A stretch of 64,000 nucleotides of DNA, from assembly GCA_964017045.1 (NCBI GenBank), contig OZ024808.1, positions 20,019,284-20,083,283 on the forward strand, read 5' to 3'. This DNA is from Omphiscola glabra (taxonomy: Eukaryota; Mollusca; Gastropoda; Lymnaeidae). Below the pieces are notes generated by a model. The model ran no database searches, was not told the origin of the DNA, and saw nothing but the letters and a program-made list of their open reading frames with translations. A program made the translations under genes and the position numbers. Shown here one piece after another: positions 54,591 to 64,000 of this stretch (its first letter is position 1; every line of letters begins with the position of its first letter).

Positions 54591-54667
54591 GTTTCGGTTT
54601 ACTTAATAAATGTGTAACTCTAAATTCGGGGCTGAATTTAGAGTTACACATTTAAGTAAACCGAAAC
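54591..54667. repeat. Long hairpin, arms 34-37 bp
   Basis: gtttcggtttactta...ctaaattc and its inverse gaatttag...taagtaaaccgaaac are separated by six bases (ggggct). One three-base difference separates the arms. It sits directly against the 48-bp array. Confidence 0.9.
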
Positions 54668-55564
54668 GAAATTAAAAGTTGTTTTTTTTTAAATTCTTTT
54701 AAGACAAAAAAGGGATTAACGTAAAAAAGGGATTAACGTTAAAAAGGGATTAACGTAAAGAAAAAAACCAAAAAAAGTTAATCTTTATACTTAATGCAAT
54801 AGAGACATGCATCAACTCTTCCTAGAGATCTCAATATATTAGGATGATAATTCCAGAAAAATCTGACTCTAAAGTTTGCACACAAAAAAAAGTCAGTGTT
54901 AAGTTTGAATATTTAGTTTAAAACGATAATGTTATCAAAATAAACCTCTATCCCCCTCTTTCTTCACTGCCCCTGTCTCCATTTCTCTCCCCTCTCTCCC
55001 CCTCTCCTCTCTCCACCTCTCCCCTCTCTTAACTTCTCCCTCCTCTTTCAACCTCCCTCCACCTCTCTACCCTCTCTCTTCCTCCTCTCTCTCTCTCGCT
55101 CTCTCTCTCTAAATATATATATATATATAAATATATATATCTCACCTCTATCGCACATTCTATGTGTTTGTGTATGTATTTATGCTTTTTGCAAAATGGC
55201 TATATGATTGACTACCAATTTCGTAGAATTATCTTAATTATTTGAAAATAATTGAGCAAAAACTATATCTAAGTGTTAATGTATTTAAGTGTTTGTTTTA
55301 AAATTAAACTTGTGCCGATCTCACACATTCGTATTTCTTGTTGAAAGTTTTTAAATTTATAGAAGCTTGTGTTCAATATTTATGAAATGGAAATAGAAAG
55401 TAATAATGATGTGTATTATTTTTCTATAACTTCTCTAACTTAGTCATACGTCTTACAATCACAACTTCAACTTTACACAACTTAAAATCGCCGGATTAAC
55501 CTAATAATGTATGAGGCTTGTGCTAATGGGCTCAAAGCCCTTTGGGGGCCACTAGACAAGGGAT
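54668..55564. other. Simple-sequence-rich spacer
   Basis: 54950-55110 is a CT-rich tract, followed by an (at) run to about 55140. No gene was recognised. Confidence 0.6.
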
Positions 55565-55755
55565 CCAAATATTATATTTGGGTTAGAATCTTTGGGTTAG
55601 AATCTTTGGGTTAGGATCTTTGGGTTAGGATCTTTGTGTTATGTTATTTGTGTTGGAATCTTTGGGTTAGTACCTTAGGGTTAGGATCTTTGGGTTAGGA
55701 TTTTAGGGTTAGGATCTTTGGTTTACCATCTTAGGGTTAGGATCATAGGGTTGTG
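55565..55755. repeat. About 14-bp degenerate repeat, ttagg-type
   Basis: Units gggttaggatcttt with many changes, about twelve copies. Telomere-like but impure. Confidence 0.8.
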
Positions 55756-56300
55756 ATTGCTGTGATGCTAAAATTACGGTACGTGTAATGAATTAATGTA
55801 TGAAATATTCATTGGAATTCTAGCAATCTCCGCGCATAAAAGACTAAAACGTTTATTGGAGAAAAGAAAACATTGGGTGAACATCAAAAGGTGTACATTT
55901 TTACTAGACCCGGAGTCACCAAAGATTTTAAGAGACCCTCGTCTTGTCATGTCTAAGGGTGATAATACACTAGGTCCGGATTTCACGGCATTCCAAGACT
56001 GACGAACAAGACTGGATCGGTATAAAAAACAAATGCAATAACAAAGTGAACACAGCTACGTTTGCTCAGGCGTCATCGGTGAAAGTCGGTAACGCGCGCC
56101 GGTCGAATTTGTTTTTTTCGTCAGAGCTGTCCGAAGCTAATTTTAAAAACAATTAAAATGGCGGCATGTAATTTTTTACAGATTGTTTGTACAAAAATGT
56201 CACCTTAAAATCTAGAATAGCCTTTCATTTGTGTATTATTCCTTTGTATCCATCATAAGTAATTTAAATATATACAAATTGTAGCATTTTATCAATTAAA

Positions 56301-56690
56301 ATGGTAGAAATTGATAAACTAATATCTCACGTGGATGATCGCTCTCCACTATGGGACATAGCAACCATATAATTAGAGCGATGTTCGACGGAATGATCCG
56401 AAGCTAAATTTAAAAAAAAACAAGCAAATGACGTCATTGCAGGTCTTCTTTGCATCATCCGTGTGTAGGATTCATTCGGATCCAATAAAAGTAATTTAAG
56501 ATAAATACAAATTATAGAACTGAATAAAATAAAATGGTAGAAATAAACAAGCTAATATCCCTAGTTCATGACCGCATGCCACTATGGGACATAACGAAAA
56601 ATTACCACAATAGGGATATTGGTAGTAAACTTTAGCACAAAATAGCAGAAGAGCTCAATACTACAAGTGAGTGGCGGGAGTGGGCATATG
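56301..56690 (+). pseudogene. MADF/Myb-SANT-like DNA-binding protein remnants, two tandem starts
   Basis: Two starts, at 56301 (MVEIDKLISHVDDRSPLWD) and 56534 (MVEINKLISLVHDRMPLWD), each begin a MADF-type domain and lie in a 240-bp tandem duplication. The first stops after about 22 codons. The second continues NYHNRDIGSKL, a TAG, then HKIAEELNTTSEWR. In PIF/Harbinger elements such proteins help the transposase reach the nucleus and the ends. Confidence 0.75.
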
Positions 56691-56744
56691 ATTTTATTTT
56701 ATTACTATTTTAAGTTAGTTCGATCGATATGGATAAAGGCTGCA

Positions 56745-56965
56745 CCCATTGGTACCCGGGTACCAGGAGTGAGAGTTTGGGATTAAAAAACGATTAAAAA
56801 TATTATTGTTGGGTTTGTAAGACCAAATGAGGTATGAAATGAAAGATAATTGAATGTACTATACGTTTGTAAACTTAATTCTTCATTTTAACTAAAATAC
56901 ACTACAACAAATGACATCTGAATAGCATTGAGCCTAATGGTACCCGGGTGCGAATGGCGGCGCTG
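56745..56965. mobile_element. Dispersed repeat with ggtacccgggtacc ends, copy 2
   Basis: From ggctgcacccattggtaccc to taatggtacccgggtgcgaa. Its interior (gaccaaatgaggtat, gaaagataattgaatg) matches the copies at 39721 and 60595. It is nested in the Harbinger element. Confidence 0.75.
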
Positions 56966-57629
56966 CGTGTCTGGGTCAATGTTTATTTTTTATTGCAAGA
57001 AGATTAGGTAAATAAAACCAAATTATTTTGAACAAACTTGATCATATAATAGCTAAATATAATTATAATTAGAAATAGCAATTAAGAAATGAAAATTAGA
57101 TATAACAAGTATGCATTTATTTTGAAGTTTGTATATGGTGTTACTGTTAGACCTGCAAAACAGTAACATTGGAAAATAAGTTCAACGTTCAAAGAAATGT
57201 CAATCACTTTAAGTTAGGATATATTTTTGTTACACAATAATGAATCAAATATAATTTTAACAAAATAAATACAGTTAATAAATATAGTTCCATGTAGAAT
57301 ATTTATGCTTTTACCAAATTTCTAAATTATATTTAATCTAAATTTTAAAAGAAAACTAAATTAAACTGTTTATAAACAAATATTAAATTAGCATGGATAA
57401 TGCCATTGATTCTGTAGCACACGGTAATGCTATCACTAAATTATTATGGAAAAAGATCAACGTTGATCAATTCATAATCAATTCATAAAATATATTTTAC
57501 ATTTTCATGGGACGTAATAGTCTATTTTATTGTACCAGTACTGGATGTCAATTGCTCCTTAAACTTAAATGTTAAAATTAAGTTTAAAGCAATCACGGAT
57601 ATTATGTGCATCATTCCCTTCTCAATTAT

Positions 57630-57960
57630 ATTCGTTGTGATCTTCCCGTTGGTGATCTTGTAGCGTTACCAGCTGTTGTATTTGAAGCTAATAACATGTC
57701 CAACTGATCTTCAGAAATGACTAGTTTGTCCACATTTTTAGGATCAACTTGAATTCTGTTTTAAGAATCTCCATTGTGCAACAAGTAAGCCCAATGCACA
57801 CTCAACTGTTCTTCTGGCCCGACTATGTCTGTATTTGTAAACTTCAATTTCTCGTGATACAGTAACACCACTGGTTGTGTATGGTCGCATCAGATGTTTC
57901 TTCAGAGGATAACCTTGGAAAAACATATGGAAGATGTGTATTTATTGATCCCAGGTATCT
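57630..57960 (-). pseudogene. HARBI1-like transposase C-terminal remnant
   Basis: The minus strand reads YPLKKHLMRPYTTSGVTVSR, KYRHSRARRTVECALGLLVA and QWRFLK, the well-known C-terminal RxxVExxFGxLxxRW region of Harbinger nucleases, here ALGLLVAQW. A frame change follows, then VDPKNVDKLVISEDQLD to a stop. The N-terminal part with the first two catalytic acids was not found intact. Confidence 0.75.
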
Positions 57961-58423
57961 GTCTTGGTTAAGGAAAGGGGAAAGACCCCGTTCCTATGTG
58001 GTTGTATAGATTTGATTCAACGAAAATACCACTGTCACTCTGCTGCACTATGCCCCACTGTCAACAATTAATAATTTAATTTATACTTTGCACCAACAAA
58101 GCATACCACTGTATGTAGGTAGTCAAAAGTATAATGGTTCATTCTGAAAATAGTAATTTTAATAATGGATTCTTCATCAAATAAAACATATGTTCATATA
58201 TTCCAGTTTTTTTAATACAACACGCTCATTTAAAATCTATGTTTACTTTAATACTCGCCAGCAGGATCAAGGCCGTTGTTATGATAAACAATAAAAATTT
58301 GGATGCGATCGGCTGCAATGTATTCTCAATTTCTACAATGTCCGATGTACAGTTCTACCGAGCAACCGGTCTCGTCGTCAGTCTTAAAATCCGGTTAAAT
58401 CCGGACCTAGTGTATTATCACCC

Positions 58424-58589
58424 TAAGGGATTTAACATGCATGATATGTGGCTCATACTCTCACATGTTTTAGCTCTTAGCTGGGTGGCTCAAAACCTCA
58501 CAGGTAGTCCCTAACCACACATGTCACTGCTCTTTGATATGTGGCCCTAACCATCACACTTCATTTTGTTTGTTTTTTTGTTGATCTTT
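58424..58589. other. Flank
   Basis: No feature seen. Confidence 0.4.
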
Positions 58590-59065
58590 GTAGCATTCAT
58601 CCCCGCATGTCAATGCTCTTTGAGGTGGGAAACCTGCTCTCAAATGACATTGCTCTTTGTTTCGTATCCCCCCTCACATGTCAGTGATCTTTGAGGTGGG
58701 GCACCTGCTCTCAAATAACATTGCTCTTTGTTTCGTATCCCCCCTCACATGTCAGTGATCTTTAAGGTGTGACCCCTGCCCTCAAATGACGTTGCTCTTT
58801 GTTTCGTATCCCCCCTCACGTGTCAGTGATCTTTAAGGTGTGACCCCTGCCCTCAAATGGCGTTGATCTTTGTTTCGTATCCCCCCTCACATGTCAGTGA
58901 TCTTTAAGGTGTGACCCCTGCCCTCAAATGACGTTGCTCTTTGTTTCGTATCCCCTTCACATGCCAGTGCTCTTTGAGGTGTGACCCAAACCCTCAAATG
59001 GCATTGCTCTTTGTTTCGTATCCCCCCTCATATGTCAGTGCTCCTTAAGGTGTGGTCAGTGCTCT
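58590..59065. repeat. 71-bp minisatellite, about six to seven copies
   Basis: The word ttcgtatcc recurs at 58661, 58732, 58803, 58874, 58945 and 59015. The unit includes ctcacatgtcagtgatcttt. The edges are increasingly diverged. Confidence 0.93.
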
Positions 59066-59893
59066 CATTGATCTCTAGTTTGTAGCCCCAACCCTCAATT
59101 CTCACTGATTTTTGACGTGTTTCCACAATCCTCACTAGTCTTTGCTCTTTGGGTTTTAGTCCCCATCCATGCATATCAAAGATCTTTTATGTTTGGCTCC
59201 CACCCTCACAATACATTTCTTTTGATGTGTGCCCCCTACCCTCCACAGATCCGCCAATGAGGCATATGAGGCTTGTTGAAATAGTGAAATATTTTCAAAC
59301 TGTATTAATCTTATCAGTTTGTGCATCGTCAAAATTGCTGAAATTCAGTTGGTTCTGTTAACAAGTAGTTACTGTTGAGCTGCGCAAAAAATAGGAGATC
59401 TCAATCCTTGGCTGGCTTCCCGCCTTTGGAAGTAGTTCCCAAATTGTTCCAAAGCTTATTTTATATTTAACCTATATTTATAGATATCTTATGAGTCATT
59501 AGTGTACATTTCAGAAAAGTGATATTTAAAAATAAATTAAATTAGATTGTTTGGGGTGACTTATTTAGTGTACGGGTTTGAGAGTCACTGGTGTGAAATT
59601 GTTCGCCGTGCAGCCAAACAATAATGCTTTTTTCGGTTGGTCAATGATGAGGACTTCTGTCCCTGACATGCAGCGATGGACATTTATGATATGGCATAAA
59701 ACACTCAAAGTGACCTTGCATCTAAGCCGAGTTATAAAGCGAGTTGAACGTCTCTATAAGTAAGTTAGACATTTATTACTTTTTTTTTCTTAACATTAAT
59801 AAATGGGAATTAGATTTGCTTTCATAAGATAACAAGTGGCAAAATCTCTTTTGTCACATTATTTAAAAGTTTTATTAAAAGCAGTGCATATTT
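59066..59893. other. Unassigned AT-rich sequence
   Basis: No gene was recognised; a 61-codon frame at 59578-59763 has no motif. Confidence 0.45.
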
Positions 59894-60140
59894 GAAGGGC
59901 CGAGTAGAAAAAGTACTTAAGTTACAATTTTTCAAAAAATGAGTTAAGACAGGCACTATATTTGATACCTTCCCCTGAATCATTCCTGTAAATACCATTC
60001 ATAAAAAATATCCACAAGTGTTTGATTCAGAGCTACCTCGAGCAGATTTTAATGTATCTAAATAAGAATTTAAAAAATTTAAACTCATTTTTCTCAAAAC
60101 TTCAAAAATACACTTAAGTACTTTTTCTACTCGACCCTTC
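59894..60140. mobile_element. MITE with about 29-bp inverted ends
   Basis: Left end gaagggccgagtagaaaaag and right end ctttttctactcgacccttc are inverse copies with one mismatch, and the match continues through acttaagt. No clear target duplication was found. No coding sequence. Confidence 0.85.
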
Positions 60141-60594
60141 ATTTGTACTCAAGGACGGGTGGCTAAAATTAAATACTTTGTAACTAATCAATTAGTGCAT
60201 TTAACAAAGTTGTTATGTGGGTGGGGGTGCTGTATAACCAGGTACTCCACTAAAATCAGATTATTTCAGGGTTTCTTATTTTTGGGCTTTGCTTATCTGA
60301 GATTTCCTGGAAAAAAATTAATTTCATCGAAAATATTTTTGACTTCTTCAAACTATAACAAATTTAAGCCATTAACCCAAAAATATATCTTATTTATGTC
60401 GATGTTATCCCGATTTCTTAGTAAAAATATGAGATTGTTGAAATTCAAATGGTTTATTGATAGACGATTAACTAGTCGCTTAAGACCTTCTTCTATATGG
60501 GATGTTAGGGTGTATTGAATATTTTTTAATTTTGAGAGTACAATTATAAATATAAGAAACGCAATATAACTTCGATAAGAAATACATTTATAAA
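60141..60594. other. AT-rich sequence, possible old coding relic
   Basis: A 119-codon frame at 60159-60518 shows no recognisable domain and reads like chance translation of AT-rich DNA. Confidence 0.4.
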
Positions 60595-60950
60595 AGGCTG
60601 CACCTATAGGTACACGGGTACCAGAATGGAGAGGTTGGGATATTAAAAAACGATTACAAATATTATTGTTGAGTTTGCAAGACCAAATGAGGTATCAAAT
60701 GAAAGATAATTGAATGAACTATACGTTTGTAAACTTAATTCTTAATTTTAACTAAAATAAACTACTATAAATGACATCCGAATAGCATTAGTCAAAATGG
60801 ACCCGGACACGCAGCGCCGCCATTCGCTCCCGGGTACCATTAAGCTTATTGCTATTCGTATGAAATTTGTGGTAGTTTATTTTAGTAGAACCTGAAGAAT
60901 TAACATTTCAAACTTATAGTACATTCAATTATCTTTCATCCACATCATCC
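60595..60950. mobile_element. Foldback pair of the ggtaccc repeat, copy 3
   Basis: 60595-60800 is one full unit in the same orientation as 56745-56965. 60805-60945 is the start of a second unit in the opposite orientation, meeting at tggacccggacacgcagcgc. Together they form a partial inverted repeat. Confidence 0.7.
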
Positions 60951-61355
60951 ATCCGTTAAACCAAAGTCTGCCTGTGAGCCGTTTATCTCTGGGGTTTTGT
61001 GGGTGCACCCTCTTCACTCCTCTGGCATTTTTTCTAAGTGTCCTGCCCAGCGTAGCCAGCACTTTTTACATTTCTGCTACTAGCGTGTGATCTTGATATA
61101 GACTAATATTATTCCTGGTTGGTTCGTATTCTCCATCCGTATTCATCGTTTTTTTGGTTCGTATATTTTCTGCGGACCTTTTGTCTCCAGCCATTTTGAT
61201 TAGGATCCAAGTTTCACTTGTATACGTTCCAACTCGTCTGACTACAGCTTTATATTGATTTTCATTGTTTTTCTTTGAAAACAAAGTGAAACAATGATAA
61301 TTTAAAGACATTTCATTCATTGCAGTTCCTCAGCTCTGAATCTACTAGGTACAAG
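60951..61355. other. Receptor 5' flank
   Basis: Sequence around 60960-61210 read on the minus strand gives fragments such as RTKKTMNTDGEYEPTRN, resembling a decayed retroelement, but too weak to name. Confidence 0.35.
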
Positions 61356-62591
61356 ATGAATCTGACCCTATGTGAAAAGGAAGGTTTGGCCGTGACTTCA
61401 TATATACATCTAAGTTCCAGGGCAAATGTCTCTCTCGCCATTCTCATGTCATTCATTGACGTCTTCACCATCATCGCCAACCTCACGGTCATCGCCGCAA
61501 TGATCTGGTCGCACGTCAGACGCCGCAGAAACCTCCAGCACGAGCTTAACAACAACAACCACATCACCAAGCTTGTCATCGGCTCAACAGCCGTTGCCAA
61601 CGTCTTCATCGGTGTCTTCATCATGCCGCTTGGAATACTCGAGATGATCAACAAAGGAAAGTGGACACTGGGCGGTCCCATGTGCAGAGCCCGTCTCACG
61701 GTCCTTATGATCCTCTGCACCGTGTCCGCCTACCACGTGATGTGTTTGGCCTTGGACCGCTACATGTCCTTGTGCAAGCCCTTCAAGTACCGGCTACTCA
61801 CGACCAAAATCGGGTGCTGCATGGCAGCCGCCTGCTGGGGAATCCCGGTCATCTGTCTTACTGTGCCGTCAACAGCTGGGTGGCACTTGATGGGCTTTGA
61901 GGAGACTGCGAAGTGCAATGACCTGAGACAAATTTGTGATATCGTTTACAATTCCGCTTCTTTCGTTACACTCGTTGTCGCATCGCTCTACATCCCATTC
62001 TTAGTATCGTTTATTCTATATACGCTTGTTCTCGTCGAGGTGAGAAATTTTAATAAACGAAAGACAAAATATCATCGACGTGAGCACAGAGAAAGGATGT
62101 CCATATTTTACATCAATGATATATCTGTGGAGGACTTCCCGCCGAATTATATTCAGTCAGACAACCAGGAGTTAAATAATATGGACGAGGCATCGGCAAG
62201 ACCCGATCTTTCTGCAGCATCTTCGAGTTCAATCTCTGGTGATTCCCAAAGCAAGAAATTCCAATCGGGTGAACATTTCGCTCAATCCAAGAAATCCAGT
62301 ACATGCGTGAGCACATGCCCCCAGCAAATATCCATCGGCAACATGAGAGCCATCTGTACCGTGGGCAGCATCGTCGTCTGCTACACCATCTGCTGGCTGC
62401 CCCTGTGGATCTGCTCCATGATGACCGTCCTATTGTCAAAAGAAATACCTTTCGGGTTCTTCGTTCTGATCGTCTGGTTCGCCACGTCGCACGCGGCCGT
62501 GAACCCGATTCTGTTCTGTTTGAATAGGTCAATCAGACGAGCCGTCAGGTATTTCCTGTGTAGCAAATATGATTCAGTAGGAATGAAGTAA
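61356..62591 (+). CDS. Orphan rhodopsin-class receptor on plus strand
   Basis: From the Met at 61356 the protein has 411 residues; an in-frame Met at 61320 would add 12 and leaves a less usual N-terminus. N-linked sites are at residues 2 and 24. Landmarks: Asn42, Asn82 where nearly all class A receptors have Asp2.50, Cys110, DRY at 134-136, Trp161, a long acidic/Ser-rich loop 3 (about 228-330), CWLP at 346-349, NPILF at 383-387 and Cys402. Position 3.32 is Leu117. The 61440-61900 segment is clearly GC-richer than the flanks, so coding selection is plausible. It resembles the type-A group (FKYRLLTTKIG, KWTLGG) more than type B. It is the only intact receptor on this strand. Loss of the sodium-site Asp may mean unusual signalling. 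Confidence 0.88.
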   Translation: MNLTLCEKEGLAVTSYIHLSSRANVSLAILMSFIDVFTIIANLTVIAAMIWSHVRRRRNLQHELNNNNHITKLVIGSTAVANVFIGVFIMPLGILEMINKGKWTLGGPMCRARLTVLMILCTVSAYHVMCLALDRYMSLCKPFKYRLLTTKIGCCMAAACWGIPVICLTVPSTAGWHLMGFEETAKCNDLRQICDIVYNSASFVTLVVASLYIPFLVSFILYTLVLVEVRNFNKRKTKYHRREHRERMSIFYINDISVEDFPPNYIQSDNQELNNMDEASARPDLSAASSSSISGDSQSKKFQSGEHFAQSKKSSTCVSTCPQQISIGNMRAICTVGSIVVCYTICWLPLWICSMMTVLLSKEIPFGFFVLIVWFATSHAAVNPILFCLNRSIRRAVRYFLCSKYDSVGMK

Positions 62592-62648
62592 GATTGATGG
62601 TACAACTACTGATTTAGTTCATATACATCACCTTGTCCGTAACCTTAT

Positions 62649-62800
62649 TTGACATCTGAAGACATCGGTAATCTTGCGATGATAAATGAAAACATCAGTA
62701 ACATGACATCTGAAGACATCGGAAATCTTGCGATGATAAATGAAAACATCAGTAACATGACATCTGAAGACATCGGAAATCTTGCGATGACATCCACTAC
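62649..62800. repeat. 54-bp tandem repeat, nearly three copies
   Basis: The unit is gacatctgaagacatcggta plus 34 bases and consists of two related 27-bp halves. Scattered related units continue at 63000-63045 and 63660-63725, on both sides of a LINE tail. Confidence 0.9.
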
Positions 62801-63044
62801 TAACTGTTGCTACTGTATATTATGTTTGATTACGCGCTGTGTATGTTTGGGAGTTTTATAAATACGTCCCCAAGTCAAACGCGGGAAGAGCGTTCACTAA
62901 CAAATAAAACTGTCAAACACACACCGCGCTTAAAAAATAATAATTTTCAATCGTAACAATCGTTAATGAACTCTCATGCTCGACAAACGGCAATCTTGCG
63001 ATGACATTTGAAGACATCAGTAATATGACACCTGAAGACCCTTC

Positions 63045-63652
63045 TTAGCGTTGGATGCATCAAAGAGGCTGATGTCTGCATTCGTGCTATCACGCATGGA
63101 CTACTGCAATGCTCTCATGGTGGGTCTTCCAGCTACGCTCCTTGATAAAATTCAAAAAGCACAGAATAATGCGGCTCAAATTGTTCTTCGTAAACGCAAA
63201 TTCGACCATGCTAAATCTCTTCTGATAGAATTGCATTGGCTGCCGGTCCGCGCTCGTATAGAGTACAAAATCGCAACTCTGTGCTACCGCTGCTTGCATG
63301 ACCTGGCGCCGTCCTATCTCCAAGCGCTCATGACGCCTTATGTACCCACTAGACAACTCCGCTCATCCGATAGTGGCAAACTCTCGATACCGCGTGTTCG
63401 CCTTGAAACTTACGGAAAGCGCACGTTCGCATTTGCTGGCCCAACCATTTGGAACACCCTTCCTGACGCTCTCAAAAACAGCCAGACGCTGTCCTTCAAA
63501 ACAAATTTAAAAACTCATCTATTTCGCAAACACCTTCTGGAATGATGATTATCATTGTTATTATCTCCCAGCTTAGTTTTTGTACCGCGCTTCGAGCCTT
63601 TGGGGATGAAGCGTGATTTTTCAAATGAACTTTATTATTATTATTATTATAA
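63045..63652 (+). pseudogene. CR1/L2-like LINE 3' end, 5'-truncated, frame open
   Basis: 63051-63545 encodes SAFVLSRMDYCNALMVGLP, LHWLPVRARIEYKIATLCYR, LAPSYLQALMTPYVPTR and AGPTIWNTLPDALKNS, the C-terminal region after the reverse transcriptase in CR1/L2-type LINEs. It has no start of its own, the polymerase domain is missing, and the 164-codon frame is open to its normal stop. After the stop come a gcgcttcgagcctttgggga-type tail and an (att) run, the usual 3' end of this family. Flanks acacctgaa and acaccttaa may be the target duplication. Confidence 0.9.
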
Positions 63653-64000
63653 CACCTTAAAACATCGACAATCTGCTATGACATTTGAAGGTATCAGTAA
63701 TATGACATCAAAAGACATCGGTAACGTTGTTATTTCATCATGCTATCATATGCGTATCCTACGCATATTTTATTTTCAAAACTGAATATAACTGATATGA
63801 GATGGCGAACAATGCTCATGACTAGTAGAGGGAAATTTAGAATCACCTATGAGAAATACTGCTGAAATTTGTTGCGACCGGCAATTTGTCTGAATTACTG
63901 AAAAATATTCCTTATTTGGCTGGGAATAATGTTTAGAGAAATTAAATTAAAAAAATATAAAGCCCAATATAATGAAAGCGCGGCTTAGCCGTGTGCATTT
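63653..64000. other. Repeat remnants and AT-rich end of window
   Basis: Contains two or three diverged gacatc-type units and no gene. Confidence 0.5.

Larger units (their letters stand above)
55957..58423. mobile_element. PIF/Harbinger DNA transposon, decayed
   Basis: Perfect inverted ends of 27 bp, beginning GGGTGATAATACACTAGGTC, at 55957-55983 and 58397-58423, with weaker similarity for some 35 bases further in. TAA flanks both sides, the three-base TWA duplication of the superfamily. Inside are a MADF/Myb-SANT-type gene relic on the plus strand and a DDE nuclease relic on the minus strand, the two-gene layout of PIF/Harbinger. A ggtacccgggtacc-type repeat is nested at 56745-56965. Confidence 0.9.

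Noticed and set aside
55796..56002. Frame with HKRLKRLLEKRKHWVNIKRC, reminiscent of a Harbinger nuclease N-terminus
   Set aside because: It starts outside the inverted ends of the Harbinger element and runs across its border; similarity is too short to annotate.
1..64000. tRNA and rRNA genes
   Set aside because: Scanned by eye for tRNA B-box-like words and rRNA cores; none was convincing. A dedicated tRNA search would settle this.

Overview
The window looks like nuclear DNA of a gastropod mollusc, most likely a heterobranch or freshwater pulmonate snail. It is AT-rich and intron-poor. It holds a cluster of single-exon rhodopsin-class receptors embedded in LINEs, a Helitron, a PIF/Harbinger element, Penelope-like relics and hAT MITEs. 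The species call is inference; no rRNA, tRNA or single-copy marker gene was recognised.

Host genes: five intact or nearly intact seven-transmembrane receptors are coded at 13310-14488 (-), 19378-20514 (-), 35394-36530 (-), 51669-52910 (-) and 61356-62591 (+). Receptor relics lie at 1-841 (+), 22232-22400 (-), 26376-26800 (-), 28620-29250 (-) and 40835-41150 (-). All lack the amine-binding Asp3.32. Three carry DKY in place of DRY, and one lacks Asp2.50. They fit a lineage-expanded, probably chemosensory, orphan family. Most of 12100-37300 is one ancestral block (5' sequence, receptor type A, conserved upstream block, receptor type B) duplicated in tandem, with some copies decayed.

Mobile elements, left to right: an intact LINE (about 2340-5753); an intact, recently inserted RTE-like LINE with a 15-bp target duplication (8438-11614); an RTE tail (12868-13135); a Penelope-like endonuclease remnant with a hammerhead-like core (21590-22038); a LINE fragment inside a 17-bp minisatellite (22585-23446); two SPIN-like hAT elements (29551-29737, 30878-31058); an 8.7-kb Helitron (41711-50369) split by a TTAA-flanked transposon (43539-45235); a PIF/Harbinger element with 27-bp inverted ends and TAA duplications (55957-58423); and a CR1/L2-like 3' end (about 63045-63652). 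MITEs with 8-bp duplications lie at 1397-1588 and 19204-19355.

Minisatellites are unusually common, with units of 14 to 77 bp, and a 1.3-kb G-rich array lies at 6806-8094. Several can be traced to a single unexpanded unit at the matching place in a sister block. In one case the unit is a piece of receptor transmembrane helix 5. The most interesting points are the hammerhead-like cores, the SPIN elements, the traceable birth of minisatellites inside a duplicating receptor array, a near-identical tract within two otherwise diverged receptors, and a receptor whose C-terminus and stop codon come from a small inverted-repeat insertion.
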